NCBI GenBank assembly: GCA_024867545.1
Contig: JANFNE010000006.1
Span: forward strand, 992,001 to 1,056,000
Direction of reading: 5' to 3'
Source: Phytopythium helicoides
Lineage: Eukaryota; Oomycota; Peronosporomycetes; Pythiales; Pythiaceae
DNA: 64,000 nucleotides
Both the position numbers and the translations under genes were made by a program. The notes under the pieces were generated by a model. It saw only the letters and a program-made list of their open reading frames with translations, was not told where the DNA came from and did not search any database. Shown here one piece after another: positions 10,002 through 20,752 of the stretch (positions are counted from its first letter, which is position 1; every line of letters begins with the position of its first letter).

Positions 10002-12859
10002 ATGGCTGGGGCGGGGCCGCGCGTGGCCGAAGTGCTGGAGCTCGCGGCGGCGCGCGCGCCGGAGCTGCAGGCCTTACGCGAGCTCGTGCACCGGCCGGAG
10101 CAGCAGCAGCAGCAGACGAGCCAGGCGGAGCATGCGGCGCGGCAGCGGCGGCGGCGCGCGAACGCGTTCAACTCGTTCCGCATGCCGCAGCGGCTGCGGC
10201 GCCAGGGCCATCGGGCGCGGCTGAACGGCGCCGAGGGCCCGCAGGCGGCCGAGCGGAGGAGCAGGGCGCACGAGCGGCGGCCGCGCGCGCTGGCGGAGAG
10301 CAGGGCGTGGGCGGCCGGGGGTGGAGGCGACGGGGCGGCGTGGCTGCCCACGCACGTGTGGCACGCCAAGCGGATGCGCATGGGCGTCGAGGGCGGCGTC
10401 GCGGTGGCCAGGAGCAGGACGGACAAGGGCGTCTCGGCCGCTCTGGAGGTGGGGGTGCTGCAGGGTTGAGGGAGAAGGGGAGAAGGACTGACGGAGGCGA
10501 CGGCAGGCGCTCAGGAAGACGGCGGTCGTGCATGACATGTCGTACTACGGCGTGCTGGAGATGGCTGGGCGGCCGCAGCTGCTGCTGGAGGCGCTGCAAC
10601 TGGTGGCGGACCCCGCGGGATCCGAGTTTGATCGGGTGAAGTTCCTCTCGGGCGCAGAGGAGGGCAGCAGCATGCTGTACCATTCTGGCGAGTTCCCGAA
10701 CGGAGCGATCTGCCCCGTGACGTTTATGTGGCGGCCGGTGGAAAACGATTGGAGCGTGGAGGACGACGGCAATGCAAAGTTTGAGCTCCAAGAAGGATGG
10801 GAGGACGCCAAGAGACAGCTTTGGCTGTGGATCCACCCTGCCGCGTTCATGGAGGCGGCTACAGCCATAGCCGATGCTTGTCGCCAGGTGGTTGGTGAAG
10901 ACGAAGAGTGCGTCCTTACTCGAAGAGAGGCTGGAAATTGGCGCACAACTTTCTAACTATCGAATGGCTTTCTTGACAGGATCCAAATCCTGGACCGGCG
11001 AGGGCATTTATGCCGCTTCAAAGTGCGCGGCAAGCGCACAGATCAAATCGTGGCAAGCTTTTGCGAAGACGTCGTCCAGCTGGACGACGAATTGGAGCCG
11101 ATGAACATAGATGAGTCTGACCACGATGACAGCTTCGATGCGCACCGGTCAGTCAAGGTGTGCTCCGAGAAGAACCGCAAGGCTCTACTGTTGTGTACGC
11201 AAAGGCTAGCAAAGTGGACAAAGCCAGTTGAAGATGCAAGCGCAGAGGATGGTCAGCGCATTTTCAGTGTCGCAGTTGGTGATCCCCGCTCTGCATCATA
11301 CGATGACATATCCTTCAAACCAACACGAATGACCACAAGCGGTGGGCTGTCGCTTTTGAAGGAGCCACCTCAGAGTGCGATTGGTAAAGTTGGCGAAGAT
11401 GACATTGTGAGCCCTCTTACAGGAGAGAGCCTGTCGGCCCTTGGGAAGCGCGCCGAAGAACCTGATACGGCTTTCATTCTGAGTGAGCTCTCTGCAGTTC
11501 TCTCTTGGACTATTAAGGCTGACCCCGATGCGACGAGCTATCCCTACAAATCGCCAAGAGCAGACACAATAAGTAGTGTCGGCAATGTTGAGCCCGCCGA
11601 ACCCGTTCAAGCCAATCAGATCGAGCCTACCTCGTGGCTTTGGTCACAGATGCTTCGCAAGAAATTGGCGGATGGTTTTCGTAGAGATCATGAGCTGAAC
11701 GCGGATATTCTTCGCAAGCGAAGGGCAGTCAGTAAGCAACTTTCTTCCGAGCTACCTACTGGTGTGAGGGAGTCATCTACTGCAAGTGCAGAGTCACTGC
11801 TGCATCTCCTTGCCGTCCGCAAGTCTGCATCGTTCCCGAATGGTAGCGGCTGGGATCTGATCTGTTGTCCATCGATGGCCCCGGCGCTGCTGAAAGCGCT
11901 TGTTTTCCGTGGAGCAATGGCCGTTGGGACCGACGAAGACTCAGCAATCAGCACAGTGCTTCATATTGCAAAGTGAGTGCCATGCAATCGTGTTATGCCG
12001 TTCGAAAAATACTTTCTAACGTTTTTGTTGTGCTGTAGCTTTCCCTGCGATTTTCCAGACACCAAAACTGGTCAAGAGTACTGGAGTCACAACGCCAGGC
12101 AGCTCCAAGAAGAGCAAGAAAAAAAGCCCAAGGCGAAGCGTGTCGCCTTTGAGAAACTTGGTGTCCTATCACCATTCGAGCCAAATTGGAGCGCCTTGTT
12201 TGATCTTGGAGCAAAATCTGATGCGAACAAGCGCAGCGACAATGATACTGACGAGGAGATGAGTGGCGAAGAGAGTGATTCGCTATGCGTGCTGCGAGGT
12301 GACACGTACATGCAGCCTTTTTGTTTCTCCGCATCGCGCACGGAAAACCCGGACGGACCGACCTCCTTCATCCCAGTTGCGCTGCCGACACTCGTCCGCG
12401 TTGTCGTCTCGGTTGTCGGCCGTGGTACTTTGACCCCCAACACAATGGTACGATACCGCACTTGCTATATCAAGTGTGTCGATGAGCTGACCAGGCTCGT
12501 CGTGAACTCAAACAGCTCTACATGCCGTCGAATGAGGACCTCGGTGAGATCAAGCGCGATGTCAAATGGCGGGGCACGGAGGTGGCGAGGGTCGAGCAGG
12601 TAGGGCTCAACGCAAATGTGATTTTTCGACTTGACATGAGATCGCCTAACTTTGAAATGTGCAGCGTGTCCTTATGGGTTTCGTGACATCTGCGGTGTAT
12701 GACCGACCAAAGGCGGCCTTCCGCGCGATAGGCTTCAGCTCGTGCGAGTCACTCCAGCGACTCTTCTTGGCCCAGAAGGTGTTCGGGACAGCAATCGCGT
12801 TGGCAAGACCCCCACAAGGCAAGCTACTGCGTCCCGTGCATATCACGGTTGCCATCTGA
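10002..12859 (+). CDS. POP1: Ribonuclease P/MRP protein subunit POP1
   Basis: POP1 binds the RNA of RNase P and RNase MRP, which mature tRNA 5' ends and pre-rRNA in the nucleus. Six exons join in frame to 849 residues: 10002-10448, 10507-10907, 10980-11972, 12039-12447, 12495-12599, 12665-12859. The N-terminal POP1 domain shows an Arg-rich FRMPQRLRRQGHRARL stretch and the hallmark LPTHVWHAKRMRM, followed by the MSYYGVLEM block. A QEYW motif begins the central domain, and the last exon ends with the usual GFVTS...LLRPVHITVAI tail. Introns are 47-72 bp with GTGCGT, GTGAGT or GTAGGG donors and CTAAC branch sites. The first exon is much more GC-rich and Gln/Arg/Ala-biased than the rest. It is convergent with the sirtuin gene. 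Confidence 0.9.
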
Positions 12860-13064
12860 AGCTCACTGACTTCGGAACCCCCAATAGTATATAAACGCTA
12901 CATGTCCACACAACACATTGAGAGAGCCAAAACCGACGCTCGCTATCGTCCTCCGCATTCCCTACGCCTCTGAAAACTCGTACTGATACATAGAAGCCCG
13001 CGCAGCGGCCGAGTGTCGTGGTGATGCCGATCTCGTCACACACATGCCAAGTACCGAGTGATGC

Positions 13065-15210
13065 TCAGTTGTCTTCTTCGAAACTGCTGTGCCCTAATAA
13101 TTCGTTGCCACTGCCCATCAACTCGTCTTGATCTTCCTCTTCAGCACCATGATTCCATTGCCGCTTCGCCCGCTCATCCTCGCTCTCCATGTGCATAGCG
13201 TCAGCTACTGCAGCTTCCGCACCAGAAACTCCATCCCCAGGGTTGCTGGACGACTCGTCCGAGTCTCCATCTTCGTCAGAGCTAACGTAATTTGGCTTGG
13301 CTCCGTCAAACATATACCGAGATGGCGCTACGAACTCAAACTGCCGCTCTGATATCTCAGCAGGGCGTGAGTGCGCAGCGATAGCGCTCTCCGACAGGTT
13401 GGAGTGGCTCAGAAGTATGGGGTCAGGCTGAGGGATCTCCCACTCAAGTCGGCGACAAACTTCCTCAATAATATCGTCCGAGAAACCAAGGAGCTCTACG
13501 TCAAAGCGATGTGGACGACCAACTGGTTCTCGGTTGATAAGTATCATCGGAGTATCCTTCTTGAACCGTCCCACGATACTTCGCACTGGATTCACTTTGA
13601 GTGACGAGCCCATCACAAGCACCAAATCGGCTTCGCCTTCGTCACTCTTGATGGAGTCGTGAAAGCGGCGCGGCAGCGACTCGCCGAAAAAGACAATGTC
13701 TGGCTTGATGATTCCGTCGGGCGCGTTACAAACTTTACACATCGGTACTTGCTGCTTGGCCACGTCTTCGCGGATGGCGTCGTTCGGATACGTAGTTTTG
13801 CAAGAAAGGCAGGTTGCGGTTGCAAACGATCCGTGACAAAGTACACTTCGCTCATGGGAGATGCCCGCCGCATGCTCTAGCATGTCAATGTTCTGATGTA
13901 CCATTACCACGTCAGCCTCCACGCTTGGCATATACAGAAAGGCGTCAGAAGAAGCGTACCTGACTGTAAATTCGCAGGAGCTTCCCCTTATCTTCCAACA
14001 GTTTGAGAAAGTAATGACTCCTGTACAACCACACATATGTCAGTAGGGTGCAACTCTATCTTTCTCACCATCCTTGACAAAATCTTACCTGGACGGCACG
14101 AAGGTGAACCCCTTTGATTTTGGGAACAGCTCCTTCGCAAACGCGAAGAATGGTCGAGGGTTTGAGCGGAAGAACTCAATATCTGGTACACGATTCGAGG
14201 GTCAATAAGCTGAGGAGTACACAGAGACTGGTGTACCCGCGCAGAAACACGTACCGAACATGCATTGCGGGTCGGGAAGATTGTACTCGCCGAGTCGCTG
14301 TACAAGTCACCACGTCAGCCAAGCTCCCTTCAGGGCCATGAATGTAATCGCGGTGACACGTACGCTGTAGATACCGTTCTCGGAGCGGAAGTCGGGGATG
14401 CCGCAGGCCACGGAGATGCCGGCACCAGCGAGTACGACGACTTTCTTGGCGTCACGCAGTAGCCGGACGACATCATCGAGCGTATTGACGTGATCAAGCT
14501 TTTGGCGCGCCTGGTTGCACAAACATCCCAAAACGCGACAAACAGCAGCCCAAAATTAATCCTGGGGACATCATTCTCCATCATCTTCAACATGGAACCA
14601 CTGAAGGATCGCCAAGCACCCTCGACAGTGGTCCCAGTCAGTCGGCAGAGAGCGAGGTACGCACCGGCACGCTGGGGCGGATGAGCCGGATCCCCATCGA
14701 CAGCATGGCTTCCCACAGCTCGTCGTCGTCCACGGCCACTCCCTCCGACACGCCAAGGCCGAGCACGTCCAACATCTGGCCGGCGTTCACGCCCTGGTTT
14801 TTCTGCACGTGGTCGTCACCAAGGTATCATTTGTGAGGGATTCGTCCGCTACTTTCTTCGCCAGCTGCAGCTCGCACCTGCTCCATGAGCCACGACATGA
14901 ACGACTCCTCCGTGACGCTGGAGGCATCGGAAGCGTCGGATCCCTCGTCCTCGTCGCCACTGCGCTCTCCGTCGCCATTTTTCGCTGCTTCAGTCGCAGT
15001 ATCCGCCTCCGCAGGTTCCTGAGCGCCGCCGACGGCCGGGGGACTCGCAACAGGCGCAGGCGGCGACGCCGCCTCGTTCTCGTCGTCCGACGCGCGCTGC
15101 TTCTTGGCCGGCGGCGCGTTGGGCGGCGCGTTCATGCTGACGCTGCGGTCCCTCGGGCTCGTGGTCGAGGACGTGGCGGCCGGACCAACACTCTTGGCGC
15201 TCGCGTCCAT
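13065..15210 (-). CDS. SIRT1-type class I sirtuin (NAD-dependent deacetylase)
   Basis: Seven exons give 547 residues: 15210-14878, 14802-14665, 14510-14364, 14297-14255, 14182-14089, 14020-13960, 13892-13065. All junctions keep frame. The Rossmann core shows GAGISVACGIPDFRS, then NIDMLEHAAGI and the catalytic CHGSFATA histidine. The zinc ribbon is CLSC ... CKVC, followed by PDIVFFGE and GSSLKVNPV. FDVELLGFSDDII closes the core. This pattern, including RLGEYNLPDPQCMFDIEFFRSNPRPF, matches SIRT1/Sir2/Hst1 rather than SIRT2-like enzymes. The N-terminal ~110 residues are acidic and Ser-rich; the C-terminal ~120 residues are acidic and disordered. Expected role: protein lysine deacetylation, probably nuclear. 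It shares an 839-bp divergent promoter with the flagellar gene. Confidence 0.92.
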
Positions 15211-16049
15211 TTGCTCGGCTTGTAGCGCGCGCCAGAGGCCGCGCGGGGGCTCGTTGGGACGCGCGGAGCGGCGCGCGAGTGGCTGGCGGGGGCTGCGGCG
15301 GCCGCGAGGCGCGGGGGAGGCGCGCGCGGGGCGGGGCGGCGGGGCGGGCGGACGCGCGACGGCGGCCGTTTCTCGCGGTGGCGAGGGGGGAAGAAGGAGG
15401 GGGAGAGAGAAGAATGCGGGGATTTCCGGTGTCTGATTGGAGAAAAAGGGGGAGATCGGCGGTTTTCTGACCAATCGGAGGGCTGGAATGGGCGAGCTGG
15501 TGGGGACCACACGATTTGAAGAGTGGTGGTCTCGTGCGTTTGAACAGTATCCGGCGCGCGTCCGGATATCGCGCTGGATGTTGAACCCGAGTGACGAACG
15601 AGCCGACAACATCGCGCGATTGAGCATTTCGACGACACGGGAGCGCCGCGCCAAGAAGGATGATGGGCTGGTTCGCGATTGTATGGCTTGGTGGACTCGC
15701 TCTTGGACTCGCTGGTGAACTTGCTGGTGGTCACTAGAATCAACGAATTCGGTGGGTTCGGTGGGTTTCACAGTGCATTGCTGATAAGTCAAGGGAGACT
15801 TGACGCGTTCCGCGCAGGGGACTTGAGGCACTGCAATCGTCGTCTACCTTGGCAGCTCCAGTGCAGATGCAAAATGATTGCTGTGTCTGAAGACTTTTGG
15901 TTCTTTCGGAGTGTCAAACGCACCGAAAACTACTGTACCTATAGTATCCAGTCAGTTGGGTTTTGTCGCCCAAAATACCAGCGATCTCGGGAAACGAGCG
16001 AAGTGGCACAGCTCTAGCACCAGTTTGTCCATCTGGATCCCAAAGCCTG
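15211..16049. promoter_or_regulatory. Divergent intergenic region, sirtuin / docking-complex gene
   Basis: 839 bp between two divergent ATGs. The first 180 bp next to the sirtuin are extremely GC-rich, low-complexity GGCG/GCGC sequence. CCAAT-type elements lie at 15436-15440 (ATTGG) and 15471-15475 (CCAAT). Open frames on both strands here carry no recognisable domain and are treated as chance frames in GC-rich DNA. Confidence 0.4.
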
Positions 16050-18329
16050 ATGGCGCAGTCGCCTACTCAGCGACAGTCCTCTGTTAGCAAGAAAGGGTCC
16101 GCACCGACACCTGGGAAGGCTGCGGGTGTCACAGCCAACGCTGACTCGTCCGTGAAAAAGCGCCAGCAAGGCAGCCTTCTGGATCAGGAATTGCTTGCCC
16201 TCGAAAAAGACGACGCCAAGCGCCACTCACGAAACTTTTCAGAGTATCTGCTTGAGCATAACCGGAAGCTCGAGGAGATTCACGAGAAGAACCGACGACT
16301 CGAAGAAGAGGTGTGTGCACCCATTCCTATCTTCCATTAGTTTTGCAATGTTGCTGACTCACATTTTGCACACATAGCTCTCGTTTGATGATAATGTTAC
16401 GCGAGAAGACCCATTCTTCAATGAGCAAGTGGCTGAGAAGCTATCCAACCTTTATGTCCAGGGCAATGACTACATGATTCGACTAGAGCTGGAGCGCAAA
16501 GAGGTTGCTCGACTAAACTCTCTCATCCAAGAAAACGAAAGTGTTCTTGCTCAGCAGCGTACCAAACTGTACGAACTCGCCGCACTGGATCACAATCACG
16601 CTATTTTGCTTGGACGGATTCGCAAGATGGAGAATGACATTGATCGGCGTATCGTCAAAATGAACGAGAAGCTCAACAGCAACCGTAAGCTGCGTGAGCG
16701 AATTGATGCCCAGCGCATGGAACGAGCGCGCATGGATGACATTTACACCAAGGTTTCTCTTGAAGCGTTGTCAAAAAAGCACCGAGTGGCGCGAACAAGA
16801 GAGGAAGTGCAGCAACTTCGAGATGATGTCGCGGCAATTGAAGCACAGCTTGAATCCATTCAAAAAGAAGGTGAGGAGTGGGAGCGGGCTTGTGACCTGC
16901 GAGCGTCGACGGTTCTTCAAGAGCTCAAAGAGATAGCGCTGCACCAGCGAGAGTCAGAAGAGCTTGTCGATGTGGACAAGTATAAGTATCTGGGCGACAA
17001 TGAACTCATGCGTAGTTTATCAAATGCTCACGAAAACGCCGACCAGTTGCGAGCGAAAAGAGGGCGTGGCAAGGGAACACAAGCTCGGGCGGCGACAGAT
17101 AGCGTGCTCACAAAGTACCAAGAAAATCGAACGTTCATCGAAAAAATTCATGAAGTCTCGGGCACTACAACCGTATCGGAGATGATCGAAGCATTCAACA
17201 ATCAATATCCTATGATACGACTAACTTGTTTGCTTGTGCACGATCAACATACTGTATGATTTGTATTCAGTACCGGCAAACGTATTCCTTAACGATGAGT
17301 TGACTGTGACATGGAGGCAGAACATTTCGACCGGATCCAGCAAGTGAATCAGCTCGCAGAGGAGATTGAGAATCACCGACAAATTATCGCAAAGCTCAGA
17401 GAAGAGATTGGGAAGTACGTGCTTCCCTCCCGGATGTGATCGAAATCTGTTTCTCTCGATCGCATTCGTACTCATACTCCTTGTATCCAATAGGCTAAAG
17501 CAGAGAAAGGACAGTGTGGATTTTCAACGCATGAATCGCATCGAAGGGCTTCGCGCTAAACTTCAGGTCAGTGGATGCAAAGTATTTGAAGACTGGGCCA
17601 CGTACCTCAATGTGCATCTTCTGCAGTTTACCAACGAGCAAAAGAAACATAAGGAAGCGGCCAACCATCAGCTTCAAAGCTTTCTTGCCGCACTCAAACC
17701 TTCCATCATGTTATTTCACTCACGTATAGGGTGTCCTGACCTTCACGGTTCGTTTATGAATGGCTATCTCTCTTTGTGATTATGATTGTTGTCTTACTTT
17801 GCGTGCAGCTGAAAGTGACTTGAAGAAAGTCCTTGGTCAGGTCGAAGAGCAGATTGTGACTATCCTACAAAAGTACCATACGAAAATTGTGGCCGACCAA
17901 AAACAAAAGGCTACCACAAGCGCGACTACGGGAGGAGATCCCACTGAGGAGCTCGTGCCTTCTCCTGGTAAGCGAGGGTCATCGCCAGTGACAATTCGCC
18001 AAGGCATGACAAAAGAAGAGGTGGCAGAGCTGCTCCGTGGTCCCCAAATGTTGAGTGACGGCAACATCATCACTCCTTTAGGACTTGGATCACCACAACA
18101 TGGGGTGCCATCAAACACTCAGACTGCTCCTGGATCACCAGACAAGGCTATCAACCTGAAGGCGATCACAGCGCTAGTAGAAAAGCAGCAGCCGTATCGA
18201 TACACTGGTTTGCGACCCCCACACATGTCTTTGGAGGAGCTACGGAAGAAGGACAACGTCGAAGAAGAGTACCCCCTCACATACATGGAGCTCAAATCCA
18301 AGGTGTGGCACAGCGACGCACTCGGGTAG
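16050..18329 (+). CDS. Outer dynein arm docking-complex-like coiled-coil protein (ODA1/CCDC63/CCDC114 family)
   Basis: About 635 residues, almost entirely coiled coil. Proposed exons: 16050-16310, 16378 to about 17204, about 17311-17414, 17494-17566, 17627-17747, 17809-18329. The family signature is the IHEVSGTTTVSEMIEAF block followed by EAEHFDRIQQVNQLAEEIE. This aligns with the invariant region of docking-complex subunits that attach outer dynein arms to axonemal doublets. LKPSIMLFHSRIGC is a second family-like block. The exon 2/3 junction uses an unusual intron (listed separately) and its exact ends are uncertain. The 60-bp intron 17567-17626 is a multiple of three and open, so it could be retained. 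Biflagellate zoospores give the protein a natural role. CCDC151/ODA10-like assignment is the main alternative. Confidence 0.7.
17205..17310 (+). other. Candidate U12-type (minor spliceosome) AT-AC intron
   Basis: The donor side reads ATATCCT at 17205-17211 and the branch region reads TTCCTTAAC at 17285-17293, both matching U12-type consensus. AC dinucleotides follow at 17303-17304 (12 nt after the branch A) and 17309-17310. No GT donor exists where family alignment puts the junction (after FNN, before EAEHF). Strict AT-AC ends leave the frame off by one nucleotide, so the precise splice sites are unresolved. Conventional GT-AG alternatives (17228-17299, 17236-17316, 17254-17316) keep frame but insert extra residues into a conserved block. 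Confidence 0.6.
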
Positions 18330-18438
18330 TTTGACCGACGCGCTGCCACAGAAAATAAAAAAGTTCGTGCCGAGATGGAAAATGCATATCTCTTTTTATG
18401 TCCTGCCCTGGTTCCAAGCTGTCGATTGTTCTTCTAGT

Positions 18439-20527
18439 TTATTCCGTCTTGGCCTTCTTCACCTCAGGCTCCGTCTTCTCTGTGATCAAAAGCGAAAAAC
18501 AATTAGTATAGTCGAACATAGCTGCATGTAACAAGACAGGGGACCGTACCGTCGTCGCCTGCAGGATTCGAGGTCGCGGTGGCCTTGTTGCCGACGGCAC
18601 GTGCCTTTGGCCCCCAGTTTGGCTCTGGGTTCTTGGGGAACCGGAGCGCCTTGGGCTTCTCGTTCGCGTTAGGGCGCTTGGATGAAAAGTTCGCCTCGAA
18701 CTTGGGCTCCTTCGCCAGAATACGGGATCCGGGGGTCTCTTGGCCCTCGCGCTTCTTGTTCAGAGGGTGCTTCTTCACCCAGCAGCGCATGATATCCCAG
18801 ATTACGTCGTTCGGCGCAGTCGTCTTGATGGCATCCGGTACCTTGTGGAACTGAGACGCCTCGTAGCCAGCGTGGCGGATCGCGCCCTGGAGCTGATCCA
18901 TGCGCGGGTTCGAGCAGTGAAGAGTCTTGCTCAATCCAGGCAGCGTGTAGTGTAGAGGTGCATCCACAAGCTCCTCCGAAATGGTGGTGAGCAGGCCATG
19001 CAGGCGCTCCTTCGTCGGGAACTCGGTCGTAGTAGCTGCAACGCGATCGCGAATGCGAAGCACAACGTCACGATCGTGAATGGGGGCAGACCAAATCGGA
19101 CCCGCCATCTTGTACTTGCCGGAGCACTGATCACACTCCTGGCCAACCACGGGACCACGCGACGCGTGGAAGGTGTTTCCAGAGGCAACTCCAAGGGGTT
19201 GCAGGTGGAAGCTCTCGCAGTTCACACACTTATAAAAAAAAAAAATCAATTAGCACATGCGACGTCGCGAGAAGGAGAATTAGCAGGATTGCGATCTTAC
19301 CTGGAATACATACGACAGCTTGGTCATGGCTTGCTTGACGTTCACGGGGGACTTGTACACGCGGACGAACACGCGGACGTAAAAGTCAATGCTGCACGAC
19401 GCGATCGGCACAATGTGACGAGCGTAGCGGTTGGCGGACGCCTCAATGGTTTGCAGAACTGATGCACAATCATCGTCAATGAGCGTTGTGTCGAGTACGA
19501 AACCATTGTGGTGCGTGACGCACCCATGCGGAGAGCCATCTCGTGCAGGTAGTTCGCCTTGTTAGGGATCGCTCCGTAGCGCGAGAAGCAAACCTAGCTC
19601 AGCAGTCTTAGGTTAAGCCACTTGTCTTTACAACAGCGACGACAACGAAGAATACCTTACCTCAGGGTTCTTGCCCGATAGCACCGCCATGTCGGTGCAC
19701 GTCACGCAGAGCAGACCACCGTTGGCAACACTCTAAAGCGCAGCAAGACGGGGTGAGAACTAGGACATCTGTTTACATCGAAATGTGAGCCATCCGCACC
19801 TGCACTGCACCGTCGAGGAAGATGGAGGCCGATCCGTACGGGTCGAGGTCGATCACGTCGAACTGGTCCTTGTCCTTGCGGTGGTTGTACCTGAAAAGCA
19901 CCTACCGGTCAGGGATAAGCTCAGCATCCACACTCGCACTGCAGGTGCGTACATGACGTCGGTGGCGTCGGCCTCGTTGGGGATGACGCGGTCGAGCGGC
20001 AGCTCGTTGAACTCGACGTTGCGCTTGATGGACTCAACGGCTGCGGCGTCCATGTCGTTGACGAGGATGGACTTGACGCCCGGAATCTGCTGGAAGTAGC
20101 GGATGGAGCGCAGGCCGGATGCCGAGAGCGCCTCGAAGATGCGGATGCCCGAGTCCTCTGCCGTGTCTCGCAGGTGCGCCTCGATCTCCTCGTCCGAGCG
20201 CTGCGTGGGCGTGAAGTCCGCGGCCGCAACGCCTCCGGCGAGCGCGTCCTTGCGCTCCTGCTTGGCGAGGCGCTCCCTGGCGCGCGTGCGCGCGAACTCG
20301 GAGATGACCGAGATGCTGAGGTCGCGGTTGAGCACCTGCACGTTGTTGTAGAAGACCTTGTTCTGCTCTGGGAAGATCATGACGCCGTCGCCCTCGCGGA
20401 TGATCTTGTGGCCCGCGGGCGGCTGCTTGGCCTGCAGCTGCTGCGCGAGCGCCGCGCTGTGCGTCGACATGGTGGAGAGGCTGGCGGTGGAGCGGGCGAC
20501 GAGTCGAAGCTGCGAGCCACCGCGCAT
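18439..20527 (-). CDS. TRM1: tRNA (guanine-26-N2)-dimethyltransferase TRM1
   Basis: Seven exons give 561 residues: 20527-19953, 19890-19800, 19732-19661, 19593-19524, 19458-19301, 19228-18550, 18479-18439. It methylates G26 of many tRNAs using S-adenosylmethionine. Visible family blocks are FEALSASGLRSIRY, NDMDAAAVESIKRN, the DLDPYGS catalytic motif, CVTCTDMAVLSG, and DFYVRVFVRV. A zinc-binding CVNC ... CDQC follows. Two in-frame ATGs, at 20527 and 20470, bracket an Arg/Ser-rich leader resembling a mitochondrial presequence; yeast TRM1 makes mitochondrial and nuclear forms this way. The tail is Lys-rich and might act in nuclear targeting. The acceptor before exon 6 is AAG after a run of T, slightly unusual. 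It is convergent with the docking-complex gene (109 bp between stops). Confidence 0.92.
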
Positions 20528-20752
20528 GTACCGGCGCGATGATCTACTGGTGGCAAGGTGCTGTTGCCTCCGAGACCATCACTCCAGAAATAGATGCGGT
20601 GTTCATTGGATGAAAAAGGGATTTAAGCAGCGTTTTGGCCAATTGGAAGGCGAAGGCGTTTGCGTTTCTCCAGAGGTTGACAGGCAACAGGGGAAATCTC
20701 AGGGGGCGAAGAAGCACCGGAAGGCGGCGACTTGCGGTCCACGTGGGCGGCG
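20528..20752. promoter_or_regulatory. Bidirectional promoter TRM1 / eIF4G
   Basis: 225 bp between divergent ATGs. Two ATTGG (CCAAT-type) elements lie at 20605-20609 and 20642-20646. The segment CATTGGATGAAA around 20604-20615 recurs in the 52223-52499 promoter. Confidence 0.5.

Noticed and set aside
9679..10640. Arg/Gly/Ala-rich open frames overlapping POP1 exon 1
   Set aside because: Low-complexity translations of a GC-rich exon in wrong frames; POP1 joins in frame with hallmark motifs.
10880..10980. Apparent frameshift between POP1 exons 2 and 3
   Set aside because: Solved by a GTGCGT donor at 10908 in phase 2, which matches the CAG acceptor at 10979.
12860..13064. Gene between POP1 and sirtuin stops
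   Set aside because: 205 bp with no coherent frame; it holds the two 3' UTRs only.
17567..17626. Extra 20 residues read through in the docking-complex gene
   Set aside because: The 60-bp segment has GTCAGT at the start and CTGCAG at the end and interrupts a coiled coil; treated as an in-frame intron, though retention is possible.
18740..19462. Plus-strand frames opposite TRM1
   Set aside because: Shadows of TRM1 exons, which carry diagnostic motifs on the minus strand.
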